In this document: one piece after another, positions 13,475-24,572 of the stretch
Layout: every line of letters starts with the position of its first letter
Position numbering within the stretch: the first letter of the stretch is position 1
Origin: Saposhnikovia divaricata
Lineage: Eukaryota > Streptophyta > Magnoliopsida > Apiales > Apiaceae
Reading direction: 5' to 3'
NCBI GenBank assembly: GCA_036435485.1
Contig: CM071598.1
Span: 176,462,148 to 176,526,147 of the forward strand
Length of the DNA stretch: 64,000 nt
Program-made: the position numbers and the translations under genes
The notes under the pieces: model-generated
Database searches by the model: none
What the model was told of the DNA's origin: nothing
What the model saw: the letters and a program-made list of their open reading frames with translations, nothing else

Positions 13475-13800
13475 TGCTTTAAAACAAACCTAGAGAGAGA
13501 AACACACACAGTGACCGTACACACCGTTAGCAATTTCTCATTTATACTTGTAAATAAACATATATAGAAACATGTAAGTATATGATATCCATATATCACT
13601 TTACTTGTGGCAAATCAAAGTGGATTTGGCTTGGAGTTGCAGAAATGGCGAGCGGTTGAAGATTTGTAGAGAGAGAAAGGAGAGAGAAAGGACGGATTTC
13701 TGAACAAGCTTCAGGTTTTGGTTAGAGAGAGAGAGTGTGTGTGTGTGATAACGAAATATATTTGTGTTGTGTGTATATCCCCTATATATTCATTTTTTTA
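13475..13800 (-). promoter_or_regulatory. VAL3 5' leader and probable core promoter
   Basis: On the minus strand a TATA-like AATATATAGG sits near 13781-13790, about 310 nt before the ATG, followed by a CT-rich leader. A CTCTCTCTAG|GT just before the ATG could be the acceptor of a leader intron. The transcription start is not determined. Confidence 0.35.
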
Positions 13801-14685
13801 TACGTGAGCCAAAAAGTGTGTCAAAACTAAGAAGTGTGCGAGTATAACATCTTTTTCACATTTTTAATTGTAACCTGCTGCTTAATTTTATTCTCAACAT
13901 TAATCATTTAATGTATTTCGTATTTATCACTTGAGCAAACAGTTGATCCAGGATTATTAATGTGTATAATAATTATTATTTTAAAATATAATTGTTTGAA
14001 AAATATTATATTAAGTACTTATCGCTTGTTCAAATTTTATCTATCTAAATAATATTATTATCGATATTTCACATTACAAGATAGATACGGCTTTCTATAT
14101 ACGGCTTATTGATTTAATGCAGAACACGTGTATAATTGATTTAATGCAGAACACGTGTATAAAATTTCATATACATTTTTCAAAATTGCTATCGTATTCA
14201 GCATACTTATCAATAGTTCATACTTATCGAAACTTCTGACGTGAGATGTTATAAATATTTTTGTCTGTTAATATCGGCCTCCTTTTTTTCAATATTGATG
14301 TATTTTTCTTTTTTCAATTTCACATCATGAAGATTGTATTACTTAAATTATAATTTGACCACATGTCACAACACAAAATTGTCACGATTTTTGTATATAA
14401 CTTAATCATCAAATACATAATATGTTTTTAATTTTTTTTTTTGTTATATATTTCATATAATTATTAATAATTCATGCCTATTTAAACGTTTAGCATTGTT
14501 CTTAGATTGACCTTTTTTTCTTAAGATCGTCTTTCTTTTTTCTTTTTATTCTAGCATCACGAAGATCATCATTATGTGTATATGATATACATATGCATGT
14601 AAGATTATATATCACTTATCACAACACAAGATTATCATGACTTCTATATGTAACCTAATGATCTAGTGCATAACACGCGTTTAAA

Positions 14686-14689
<4 letters not shown>

Positions 14690-14760
<71 letters not shown>
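14690..14760. repeat. TA microsatellite
   Basis: A near-pure (TA)n tract of about 71 bp with one AA interruption near 14724. It lies within a unit of the degenerate array. Confidence 0.95.
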
Positions 14761-14762
<2 letters not shown>

Positions 14763-14910
14763 CCAAAACTACTATCGTATTCAATATATTTATTAATAAT
14801 TCATATTTTATCCAAATTTTGACGTGAAATGTTACAAGCATTCTTATCTATTAAGATCGACCTTTTTTTCTCAAGGTTGGTATTATTTTCTTTTCAATCT
14901 CATCAAGAAG

Positions 14911-14914
<4 letters not shown>

Positions 14915-14977
<63 letters not shown>
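14915..14977. repeat. TA microsatellite
   Basis: A pure (TA)n tract of about 63 bp at a different point of the next array unit, so it is an independent expansion. Confidence 0.95.
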
Positions 14978-14979
<2 letters not shown>

Positions 14980-15740
14980 GGATTATATATCGATTTGAAT
15001 AAAATCCTATCAATCTGTCATATGACATGATTGTCACGACTTCTACATTTAATTTATTCACCTAATCTATTATGCATTTGAAATTCACATTTTTTTCAAA
15101 ACTATTATTGCGTCAGTATATTTATCAATTGTTCATACTTATCTAATCTTCTAACGTAAGATATTATAAATATTATGATTTGTAAGGTCGGCCTTTTTTT
15201 CTTTAAGAATGTACATTCTTTTTCTTTCAACCTTGAAGATCAATTACTGTGTGTATATTAATACAAACAACATTAAATATCATTAAAGTAAAACTTTTGC
15301 CGACTTATTAATACACGAAAATCGACTTATTAATACACGAAAATCATTATTGTGTGTATATTGATACAAACACACACACACACAAGATTATATATCATTT
15401 AATAAAAATTCTTGCCGACTTGTCGCGACACAAAATTGTCACGACTTCCATACATAGCTTATTGATTTAGTGAATAACATGCATTTAAAAATATGAAATG
15501 TTATTGTCATAGCAAAATTTTATTTTTCAAAGTAAATTGAATTATCATGTCCTACAAATATGAATATGAAGCATACAATTTTAATATAACATTGTGAAAA
15601 TAAAGATTTTGCTTCACGAATAACATTTCCTTAAAATTATATATTTTCCCAAACTCGCCAACATAATCAACATGCTTATCAATTTTTTATACTTAATTGA
15701 ACTTCTGACATAAGATGTTATAAACAATCCTATCTATAAG

Positions 15741-16078
15741 AGTATCTCCATTAGACTCCTAGTTTTGATAGAAGGAGACTCCTAATTGATTTTTATTACA
15801 TTGGTTAATGTTTCAAACTCCAACAATAATTTTTATATCAGTTTTTTATTTTTAATCTGTTAATAATCTAATTAACTTCATTATGACAAAAATTTGTGCA
15901 AGAATTGGTTGACATTGATATTTTATTAATAAAATATAAGTTAAGAATTATCAGTGACTCTTAAAAATGAGAAAAGAAAAGAGATCCTTAAAATTTAGAG
16001 AATCTCTTGGAATTCAGTTTTGTAATACTCTTTATTTTTTAATTCAAGAACTTGTATAAAAAGTCTCTTGGATACGCC
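15741..16078. mobile_element. MITE inserted in the degenerate array
   Basis: It starts near GAGTATCTCCATTAGACTCC and ends near AAGTCTCTTGGATACGCCC; these ends are imperfect inverted matches. Removing it rejoins array sequence (ATCTAT and GACCAACC). Its right half resembles 290-372. It is AT-rich and non-coding. Confidence 0.45.
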
Positions 16079-16118
16079 CTTGACCAACCTTTTTTTCTGT
16101 TGTATATCTAATGCATGA

Positions 16119-16371
16119 AAAAAAAAACTTAGCTTACTCAGTTATAATACCACTCAAAGTGGTGTCTGAGGAGGGTAGCTGTACGCAGACCATGCCCCTA
16201 TACAATAGGGAGGCTGTTTCCGAAGGACCCCGGCCATTACAAATACAGAAATACAAATACAGAAAGGAAACCTAATACAAACTAAGAAACTCATGCACAC
16301 GCAGGAGTCGAACCCCTGACCTCCTTCAAAGGAGGCCAGTGGCTCAACCACTGCACCAACATGTTGTTGGC
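16119..16371 (-). mobile_element. tRNA-derived SINE, Au-like 3' domain
   Basis: On the minus strand the head reads GGTGCAGTGGTTGAGCC (box A-like), then GGTTCGACTCC (box B). It ends in the conserved plant SINE tail region with GGAAACAGCCTCC, ATGGTCTGCGTAC and TACCCTCCTCAGAC, followed by an oligo-T end. It is flanked by a perfect 18-bp duplication, TGTATATCTAATGCATGA, at 16101-16118 and 16372-16389. The element looks full length. An ORF across it is spurious. Confidence 0.9.
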
Positions 16372-16440
16372 TGTATATCTAATGCATGACGCGTAGTTAA
16401 AAGTTTGAATATAGATTGATTCAAGATTGCTAACGCATTT

Positions 16441-17205
16441 TTAAAAAATGAATATAAGTTCATTCAAGATTGCTGATGTTTCTTGTTACTTATCAATTCA
16501 CTTTTTTTTTTAAATAAAAAATAAATAGTTAATCTAGAATTGCTAATGTTGTTAGTACTTATCGGTTCTTCAAAATTAAGCAAACAATTGGATTCTCAAT
16601 ACTTATCACTTACTCTTATTCTAATCGATACGAGATGTTATTCAAATTCAAGGAAACAATAAATTCAATATTATTAACATTTTTTGTATTTATCATAATT
16701 TAAATTTAAGTGAAGATAACATATTTAATACTTATCGCTTGCCAAAATTAGAAAGATTACACATTTAACACTTTACACATTCTAATTTTATAGAATTTTT
16801 GATGTGAAAGGTTACCAACATTCTATCATTTAAAATTTTGCCACAAATTTGAATACAAGTTGATCCAATATTGCTAGTGTATTCAATACTATCACTTGTT
16901 CAATGAAATTTTAATTATTTATGATGTTTTTTTTTTTGCTAAGTTTTCTTTTATTTATGATTTTGAACCTAAATTATATATTTTATACAAAAAAAAACAT
17001 TTATTTATTAAAATTTTAATGGACTTTATTTTTTTAGCCATGCTCTTGTTAAATCTTGTGCTCTAGATACAGTTACCTATTGCATGTTGTTAGAATTCTT
17101 GTTGAAATGGAGTTTTTTTTTATGTTAGGCTACTTTTATTAAGGTTGCTCTTTTAGCCCATTCTTGCCCATTCTAGTGATAATTTGGTTATAATGACTGT
17201 TAGCT
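16441..17205. other. AT-rich intergenic DNA
   Basis: No gene is visible. Short motifs such as 'acttatc(g/a)cttg' recur loosely and suggest more decayed array sequence. Confidence 0.4.
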
Positions 17206-17836
17206 ATGACTTGGATTCCTGTTCCTTTTGTTCTATCTCATACGCACTTTGGCCAAGAATGTTCTTGTCTTTATGAGATGTTTTCCCTTGGGGAGGATCG
17301 CATGATAGTGGGTTATGTTTTTAATGAGACAGTATTTTCTCCTTCCAGTAATGTTATAGGGATGAACCATCACCTGAAGCTAGCGAGGATGATACTTTTT
17401 CAAAACTTAATCTGGATGATGATGGACCTACTGTTTGGGGGGGGGGGTGATGGCTTTGGATAGATTCCTGTGGATATTAAGACAAGGTTCCTAGCTATGC
17501 TTGCATCTGATGAATGTATTATTTTGCAGGTTGAAATAAACTTGTTGCAAAAGGCATTTTAATCCTAGTGGCTCTCTCTGATAAAGGATTTTATTGCTAA
17601 TGAGAGTGCAAGCATGGTGAAGGAGCACGATCTACTTGATGGAACTTCTGAAACTCGTGTCATTTGGATTCCAAAGTTGTAAAGGAAAAGTTGTAAAGGA
17701 AGAAAGTTCAACAAATTGAAAGGATGATTGCTACTACTGCGAGGGAAGCTACTAGGAAGATGGAATAGCCAGAGCTACAAATGTTGGGCGAACAGGTCGC
17801 TAAGGAAGATTCATCCGTGAAGTCCATACTATAGTT
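17206..17836 (+). pseudogene. Decayed, unidentified coding fragment
   Basis: Several stretches look like former protein in shifting frames: acidic DEPSPEASEDDTFSK, then LDDDGPTVWGGG, IPVDIKTRFLAMLASDE, EHDLLDGTSETRVIWIPK, and a helical KKVQQIERMIATTAREATR with nearby in-frame stops. A G10 run (17438-17447) sits at one frame change. I do not recognise the family, and no intact ORF or start is convincing. It could equally be a captured or broken host gene or a retroposed copy. Confidence 0.3.
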
Positions 17837-18830
17837 GTTATTCAGTTATTAATTACTTTTGATTATGAATTTAAGAGCAATGCTCTTATTGATCTCTTTA
17901 TGCGAACTTATATGTGATTATACTTTTGAACCCATTCCCTCGTGGAGTAGGAGGGGTCCTAGAACCTTTTTTTTTTTTACTATTTATGGAATTGTTATCC
18001 CAATTAGGGTCTGTTTCACAAAAGAATCAAGGTTTAAAAGAGAATTGGAGATCTATTAATGATTGTAGCATTAATATCAAATTAATGACTTAGATTATAT
18101 AACACAACCCACAAAAAATTACATACAAATCAATTACAAGTGTAAGAAAATAACTAAAGATATTTGAATTAATTTAGAATTAATCAAATTTTAATGAATG
18201 ATAATTTCATTATACATAGTATATGTATGTAGGATCATGATCAAATAACAAACTTTTCTTAAATACAAATTTACAAACTATTTTTGTTCAACACATTTAT
18301 AACTTTGGTTCAACATCATTTATCAAATAATACATAAAATTTTATTTAATACACATAACTTAATTCTTCAATATCCTTATGGGGTTCAACAATTTCATAA
18401 ATAGGGTATAGAAATATGAAAGTTTATTTGTTTAGTACGGGATGTGTCGAACCGTAGTTAAAAATTTGTTGAATAAATATTGCATAACTCTCAACAATCC
18501 ATCTGAGATTCACTAATACCAAATTAGGATATAGAAATACGAAATATTATTTATTTAATACAGTTTTCTTAATTATACCAATGTATAATTATTTTATATA
18601 TTTGGATTAAACACAAGTATAACCATTGTTCAACAGATGTTGAACTCAAGTTATATCTCTGTTGAACACTCATTATAAAAATATTTCAATTTTTCGTAAA
18701 AAAATGTTGCAAATATGTTTTTAATAAATTATAAACTGTTATATTTGTTTTCGTTTCCACTTACGTGTATTCAATAAGATCTGAAGTATTATTAATAAAA
18801 GATGTTGAACTGAAGTTGATAGGCTACAAG
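17837..18830. other. AT-rich intergenic DNA
   Basis: No gene or clear element. Repeated 'ttgttcaac' and 'gttgaac' words occur from about 18280 to 18810, and a related 'gttgaac' lies near 19275. Confidence 0.4.
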
Positions 18831-18832
18831 TA

Positions 18833-19258
18833 GCCTAGGTTCAATAAACCCAATCTAGGCCCAGATTAAGATACTAAGCCCAATTAGCGGGAATAAGTGA
18901 CGTCACGCCCGGTTAGTGGGAACCATAACTTGTAAAATCAATGACACACGGAATCACAGTCCTGATTAAGGTCCCCACTTGATAATGACAGATAAGGAAT
19001 GCCAATGATTTACACAATTATGTCTCCATCAATCCACGTGATGGCATGATCCTGGCACGCGCCAACACAATTATCACTTGTACAGGGGAAGGCCATCTTT
19101 CACATCCAGTTGTCTCACATACCTAGGATCCAACGCTCATGATTGCAGGTACCAACCCTCAAACCCTCCGGTGTTGTTTTGGAGAGGCCCAACCACTAGC
19201 TTCACCTCTTCAGAGCGTGGTAACGGCGAGGAAGAACCTATTCGAGATCTGGAGTTAT
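18833..19258. other. Higher-GC insert-like segment, probable LTR fragment
   Basis: About 425 bp of clearly higher GC, from AGGCTACAAGTAGCCT to about GAGATCTGGAG, sits between AT-rich flanks that share GTTGAAC/AGAAGTT words. It has no ORF of note. Its style (ACACGGAATCACAGTCCTG, a PPT-like segment absent) resembles a retroelement LTR or leader fragment, but termini and duplication were not found. Confidence 0.3.
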
Positions 19259-19687
19259 CAGAAGTTATATATGTGTTGAACAAAAAAAATTTGTAAGTTT
19301 GTATTTAAAAAAGTTTTTTACTGGAATTCAATCATATGCATGTATCTATTTTTATATATCTGTATGTGTCTCTTTAGACACAATATTAATTCTTCTTGAA
19401 GTTCAACACTTTAACACAGTGAATTTTGAATGTTATGGAACAAAATGTAAAAGTTTAGAACATGTAGCGCAAACAAGTAATTAGTTCATATACAAAACGT
19501 ATTTTCTTAGATTAAATTATATAAGTTTCGTATAAGAACTTTGAAAGTTCTATATTTGAACTTGTTTATGACTTACATGTGAATTTGGAGATCAGATAAA
19601 GTTTATATGTATAACATGTAATGTAAATACATAAATTTACAAGCAAAAAACTTATGTAAATTCCATTAAATAAGTTCCACATAAAAG

Positions 19688-20123
19688 TGTTGGGCTTAAA
19701 CCCAATACGGTAGTATGGGTATTGGTGTTATAAGTCATATATGGGTAAGGTAATAATTGTATGGATACACAATTATTATATATGGTATGTCTTATTCACA
19801 AAGTTAGGTAATTAGGTGCCAAGAATTGGAAGGCTTGTATAACAAGTATGGTAAGACTTGTAGAACAAATATGGCAAGTTTTGGTGGCTAAGTTTTGGGT
19901 GGCTATATAAACATAGTCATATTATGTTTTGATATATACTTGAGTATTATTTGGCTTGAGTATTGTGTGAGTGATACACCGAGTGATTGATGTATTATTG
20001 ATATTGTTAAGATTAATAATACGAGTTTGGGACGTGGGTTTTCCGCGTCAAATATATTTGTGTGTGTGCTTTATTTTATTTTTTTGTTTGAATCTCGTTA
20101 ATTGTGTAGCCCCTAACCTAACA
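19688..20123 (+). repeat. 5' LTR of the Copia derivative
   Basis: 436 bp, TG...CA. It contains a TATA-like GGCTATATAAACATAG near 19890-19910, which would be the promoter in U3. Confidence 0.92.
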
Positions 20124-20156
20124 ATTGGTATCTAGAGTCGAGGTTCGAGGTTCGTC

Positions 20157-21370
20157 ATGGATAAGGTCGGGGGATTCGAGATTGAATTGTTTAATGGAAG
20201 AAACAATTTTACCTTGTGGCAGAGCACGGTGAAATATCTTTTAATTCAACGAGGATTGTATGCAACTCTTGAAGACAAGAAGCCTGCTGATGTGGAAGAT
20301 ACAAAGTGGGCAAATATGAAGTTACGTGCAACATCGACAATCCGGTTGGCCCTTGCACCGGAAATCAAGTATGATGTTCTGAGGAGGATAACCCTAAAAA
20401 ATTGTGGGAGAAGTTGACGAAGACGTATCACTCAAAGTCTTTGGCAAATAAGTTGTTCCTCAAGAAAGATTTGTTCGGGCTCAAGATGGAGGAAGATGGA
20501 GATTTGAGAGATCATCTGAATCGTTTTAATGGCCTGATCAACCAGCTGAATAATTTTGATGAAAAATTGAAGGATGGGGACAAAGCCGTTCTTCTACTTG
20601 TGTCTCTACCAAAGAAGTATAGTACAGTGATTACTTCTTTATTGGTTGGGAATACGGAGTTAGCTTTGGATGAGACTATTGTTGTTCTTCTAGAGTCCGA
20701 AAGATTGATGAAGCAAGGATCGAGTGACGCATCTGATGGAAGTGCACTCGTGGTGGATGCACGTGACAAGAAAAAGAAGTCTGGTAAGAAATATAACCCT
20801 AATATCAAGTGCTTTTATTGTGATGAATTGGGTCATATACAATCTTGGTGTCCAAAGGCAAGAGAAGACTTGAAGGAGTTGAAGAAAATTCGAAGAGGGG
20901 GTAGTGTTTCGCTTGTGGAAGGTGATACTCTTTTGGTACAAGATGATAAGGGATCGAAAGAAGAATGGGTGCTTGACTCGGGATGTTCTCATCACATATG
21001 TGCTATGAGAGAGTGGTTCTCGTCCTACAAGAAGTGTGATGGAAAGATGGTCGCTTTACCAAATGGTAAAAGGGTAAAGGTTGCTGGCATTGGTGAGGTA
21101 ATGATGAAACTTCACAATGGTCGTGTTCGAAAGTTAACTCAAGTGAGGTACGTACCGGATTTAAATCGAAATCTAATTTCATTGGGTAAATTAGTTGATT
21201 TGGGATATACTGTTATGATGAAGAACGGTATTTTGGAGGTCACTAAAAGGGATTTAGAGATACTCAAAGGATGGAAGGACAAAAGAAATCTTTTTGTGCT
21301 AGAAAGAGAGGTTATTGTTCGAGGGGAGGCATTGGCGGATGGACGTCGATGTCTTGATGGTGACCGTTAA
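20157..21370 (+). pseudogene. Copia gag-protease reading frame, frameshifted and truncated
   Basis: The first segment (20157-20417) carries the Copia gag start (FNGRNNFTLWQSTVKYLL). Reading passes to another frame at about 20380-20385, where one nucleotide appears to be missing before EEDNPKKLWEKL. The second segment runs to 21370. It shows gag (LANKLFLKKDLF), a zinc knuckle CFYCDELGHIQSWC, an aspartic protease motif WVLDSGCSHHIC and the start of the pre-integrase region (RNLISLGKLVD). It stops 41 nt before the 3' LTR. The catalytic protease D is present but everything downstream is deleted. Because of the frameshift it probably makes no full gag. Confidence 0.85.
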
Positions 21371-21411
21371 ATCGGTTGTGCAGGGAACCGTATTGGGTTG
21401 AAGGGGAGGAT

Positions 21412-23009
21412 TGTTGGGCTTAAACCCAATACGGTAGTATGGGTATTGGTGATATAAGTCATATATGGGTAAGGTAATAATTGTATGGATACACAATTAT
21501 TATATATGGTATGTCTTATTCACAAAGTTAGGTAATTAGGTGCCAAAAATTGGAAGGCTTGTATAACAAGTATGGTAAGACTTGTAGAACAAGTATGGCA
21601 AGTCTTGGTGGCTAAGTTTTGGGTGGCTATATAAACATAGTCATATTATGTTTTGATATATACTTGAGTATTGTTTGGCTTGAGTATTGTGTGAGTGATA
21701 CATCGAGTGATTGATGTATTATTGATATTGTTAAGATTAATAATACGAGTTTGGGACGTGGGTTTTCCGCGTCAAATATATTTGTGTGTGTGCTTTGTTT
21801 TATGGGTTATTTACATAAATACATAAGATTTTAACAATTACTTCCAATTTTAATACTATCCAACTATCTTTTCACTTCTATAAAATCATTTTTTCAAAAA
21901 TACTACCTCATTATAATTTTATGTTTTCAAAATTCCAAAAATACTACCTTCCTCAGTTGCAACTTTTGCAACCTCATTTGCAACTTCCAGTTTTCAAATT
22001 TCTGATTTCAAGTTCTGGGGTTCAGATGACATTTTCGACCACTTTTTTGGAATCTATATATATATCTAGATTCCAAAAAAGTGGTCGAAAATGTCATCTG
22101 AACCCCAGAACTTGAAATCAGAAATTTGTAGCATCTCAGTTGCAAATGAGGTTGCAAGGCCCCGCCAGAGGAACTCATAATTGGTGAATTTGGGTTGCAT
22201 GGCCCCGCAGAGGCACTCATAATTGGTGAATTTGGTTTGCAAGGCCCCGTCAGGGGCACTAATAATTGGTGGATTTCTGATTTGCAACTTTCAGTATTCA
22301 GTTGCAACTTTTGCAACCTCAGTTGCAACTTTTTCAACCTCAGTTGCAACTGAGGTTGCAACAGTTGCAACTTTTTCAACCTCAGTTGCAACAGACCTCA
22401 GTTGCAACATTAGTTGCAACTTTTGCAACCTCAGTTGCAACCTTAGTTGCAGCAGTTGCAACTTTTGCAACCTCAGTTGCAACTGCGGTTTGCAACCTCA
22501 GTTGCAACTTTTGCAACCTCAGTTGCAACTTTTGCAACTGAAAACTGAAAGTTGCAAATCAGAAATCCACAAATTATGAGTGCCCCTGCGGGGCCATGCA
22601 ACCCAAATTCACCAATTATGAGTGCCTCTGGCGGGGCCTTACAACCTCATTTGCAACTGAGATGCTACAAATTTCTGATTTCAAGTTCTGGGGTTCAAAT
22701 GACATTTTCGACCACTTTTTTGGAATATATATATATAGATTCCAAAAAAGTGGTCGAAAATGTCATCTGAACCCCAGAACTTGAAATCAGAAATTTGAAA
22801 ACTGGAAGTTGCAAATGAGGTTGCAAAAGTTGCAACTGAGGAAGGTAGTATTTTTGGAATTTTGAAAACAAGGTCGGTATTTTTAGAATTTTAGAAAGGT
22901 TGGTAGTATATATTTAAAAATCTAATAGTTTACATGGGTAGTTTTAAACTTATCCCTTGTTTTATTTGTTTGTTTGAATCTCGTTAATTGTGTAGCCCCT
23001 AACCTTACA
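21412..23009 (+). repeat. 3' LTR of the Copia derivative, interrupted
   Basis: The LTR sequence is 21412-21803 plus 22966-23009 (392 + 44 = 436 bp). This exactly equals the 5' LTR length once the nested element and one copy of its 9-bp duplication are removed. Confidence 0.92.
21804..22956. mobile_element. Foldback Mutator-like element with GTTGCAAC repeat core
   Basis: Perfect 9-bp duplications TTGTTTTAT (21795-21803 and 22957-22965) flank a 1153-bp element with ends GGGTTATTTACA and TAAACTTATCCC. From about 21923 inward, long inverted arms pair with about 22870 outward. Each arm contains its own near-perfect hairpin of about 130 bp (21995-22128 and 22668-22797). The centre (about 22294-22546) is a cluster of about 20 TTGCAAC words, mostly spaced as TTGCAACCTCAGTTGCAAC. 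No protein is encoded; ORFs here are products of the repeats. Duplication length and GGG ends suggest the Mutator superfamily. The autonomous partner is not in the window. Confidence 0.85.
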
Positions 23010-23014
23010 AAAAG

Positions 23015-23107
23015 TTTATCTCTCGTCGTCCTAGATTTTGCGTTCGATTCTCGCTTACCCCCAAAATTTCTAAGAACATATGCTATGTAAGGCTAAATAT
23101 TCAAAAA
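23015..23107 (+). mobile_element. Possible 5'-truncated SINE fragment
   Basis: GCGTTCGATTCTCGC is box B-like, followed by CCCCCAAAA and a tail of A's near 23100. The flanking words AAGTTCCACAT (before the Copia insertion, about 19672) and AAGTTCCATAT (23112) may be its duplication, with the Copia derivative inserted beside it. Confidence 0.3.
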
Positions 23108-23905
23108 AAAGAAAAAGTTCCATATTTGAAGTTTGAAAATTTTACATTTTAAGTTATTTATGTTTTAATTTGAATTTGGAGATCGCTAATATCAAATTAA
23201 GATTATTGGTTTTGCTAAAATATTTGGTTGAGATTCACTACAAATTATACTAAATTTTTTTATTTTACAAATTATCTTATTATATGAATATGGTATAATA
23301 TGTAATTTATTACTAGTTTAGAGTGGTTTTTCATAAAACGTCATGATCCAATTAAATTAACTAAAAAAAGATTAAGCATTGTTCCTTAAACCATCTCCAA
23401 TGCATGAAACCAAAATGGTGTAAGTGTTACACTATTTTGGTGTCAAAATCACATTCTCAATGAAATGAACTCCAACATTATATTTTACACTAAAAGGAAT
23501 CTTTCATATTTAAATAAAATATTCTAGTTTTTTAACCTTTTTATAACTATAATGTCCACTACATTTTAAATTGTAATATTATGAATGCATAATATTTCAT
23601 TTATAATTTCTGATTTATTAAAACTTAATAATTAGTTTTTGTAAAATATTAGAGTCAAAAAGATAAAAAATAGAAAATTAGAATCAAAATATATAAAAGA
23701 TGTTATAGAATTAATAACAAATTAGAATTCAAATAAAAGAAAACAAAATTAAAAATTAAAAATTATAAAATAAATGATTTTAGTAGGACATGTAGCGAAT
23801 AAATTTATTTTGTTAACAAATAAAAGGGTATTGTAGTAATTATAAAAGACGACAAATTTGATGTAAAATTTATATTAAATATATTTTTAAAACCAAATTT
23901 GATAT
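23108..23905. other. AT-rich intergenic DNA with MITE-like sequence
   Basis: No gene is visible. CCATCTCCAATGCATGAAACC near 23392 resembles the end of small PIF/Harbinger-type MITEs; a matching opposite end is not clear. Confidence 0.35.
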
Positions 23906-23911
23906 CACACT

Positions 23912-23927
23912 AAAAATTGAAAATGAT

Positions 23928-23980
<53 letters not shown>

Positions 23981-24211
23981 AATTACATTCATTACTTTGT
24001 TCTACTATACTTACTTTATGCATTAAATAATGATTGATTCCACTATCATTTTATTCACAATTCTAATTTTTTACATTGAATTTAGGTACGAAAATTAAGA
24101 AAATGTATGAAATATTAGATAAAAATTAGAAATGTGAATAAAATGATAGTGGAATCAATCATTATTTAATGCTTAAAGTAAGTATAGTAGAACAAAGTAA
24201 TGAATGTAATT

Positions 24212-24248
<37 letters not shown>

Positions 24249-24266
24249 ATCATTTTCAATTTTTTT
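23912..24266. repeat. Long palindrome with TA tracts in both arms
   Basis: AATTGAAAATGATAAAATTA, a (TA)n tract and about 80 bp including GTTCTACTATACTTACTTTA are repeated in inverted order around a roughly 50-bp loop near 24090. Arms are about 150 bp and nearly identical except for TA length. It is probably a foldback MITE, with no coding sequence. Confidence 0.75.
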
Positions 24267-24326
24267 TTGAAATATTAAAAATTGACAAGAATATCCATAA
24301 AAAGAAAGCGTAAAACATGTTGGGAC

Positions 24327-24572
24327 GTACTTCCTCGGCCCCATAATAAATGTCCTAATTTTTTCAAGACACGTATATATAAAACATAGTTGTATATATT
24401 ATTTTTTTGAGTTTTTTATTGTGTGTAAAAGTTTGAACGTCCTTTTTTTATATAAAACAAAAATTTTGAAAAAATAATATTTATAAACATATTTTTATAT
24501 GTGTAAAAATACGTGAGATAGATTTAAAAAAAAATTAGAACATTATTATGAACGGAATCGCGGAGGGAGTAC
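24327..24572. mobile_element. Stowaway-like MITE
   Basis: The ends TACTTCCTCGGCCCCATAAT and the inverted ATCGCGGAGGGAGTA are the familiar CTCCCTCCG-type termini of Tc1/mariner MITEs, with TA at each edge. Length is about 245 bp. Confidence 0.65.

Larger units (their letters stand above)
14040..16440. repeat. Degenerate tandem array of about 330-350-bp units
   Basis: Several landmarks recur in the same order. One is (A/G)ACGT(G/A)A(G/A)AT(G)TTA (14237, 14819, 15151, 15703). Another is a 'gaccttttttt' block (14275, 14507, 14857, 15187, 16085). A third is 'acaaaattgtcacgactt' (14372, 14626, 15026, 15430). A fourth is 'atgcatgacgcg'-like (14672, 15465, 16380). About five diverged units are present, interrupted by TA expansions, a MITE and a SINE. 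Confidence 0.6.
19688..23009 (+). mobile_element. Non-autonomous Copia-type LTR retrotransposon, gag-protease only
   Basis: The 5' LTR is 19688-20123 (TGTTGGG...TAACA). The 3' LTR starts at 21412 and ends at 23009, split by a foldback element at 21804-22956. Both LTRs are 436 bp once the insertion is removed. The target duplication is AAAAG (19683-19687 and 23010-23014). A PBS-like TTGGTATCTAGAGTC follows the 5' LTR, and the PPT AAGGGGAGGA precedes the 3' LTR. By eye the LTRs differ at about nine sites (about 2%). Integrase, reverse transcriptase and RNase H are missing, so any movement would need enzymes from another copy. Confidence 0.92.

Noticed and set aside
14644..15030. ORFs rich in Tyr-Ile repeats
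   Set aside because: They are translations of TA microsatellites.
16154..16351. Minus-strand 65-codon ORF and tRNA-like promoter boxes
   Set aside because: They belong to a SINE with an 18-bp target duplication; neither a gene nor a functional tRNA.
17206..17463. 85-codon ORF as an intact gene
   Set aside because: The protein-like signal switches to another frame within it; treated as a decayed fragment.
22008..22784. Many overlapping Gln/Leu- and Ala/Thr-rich ORFs on both strands
   Set aside because: All derive from GTTGCAAC repeats and inverted arms of the foldback element; no codon signature of a protein.
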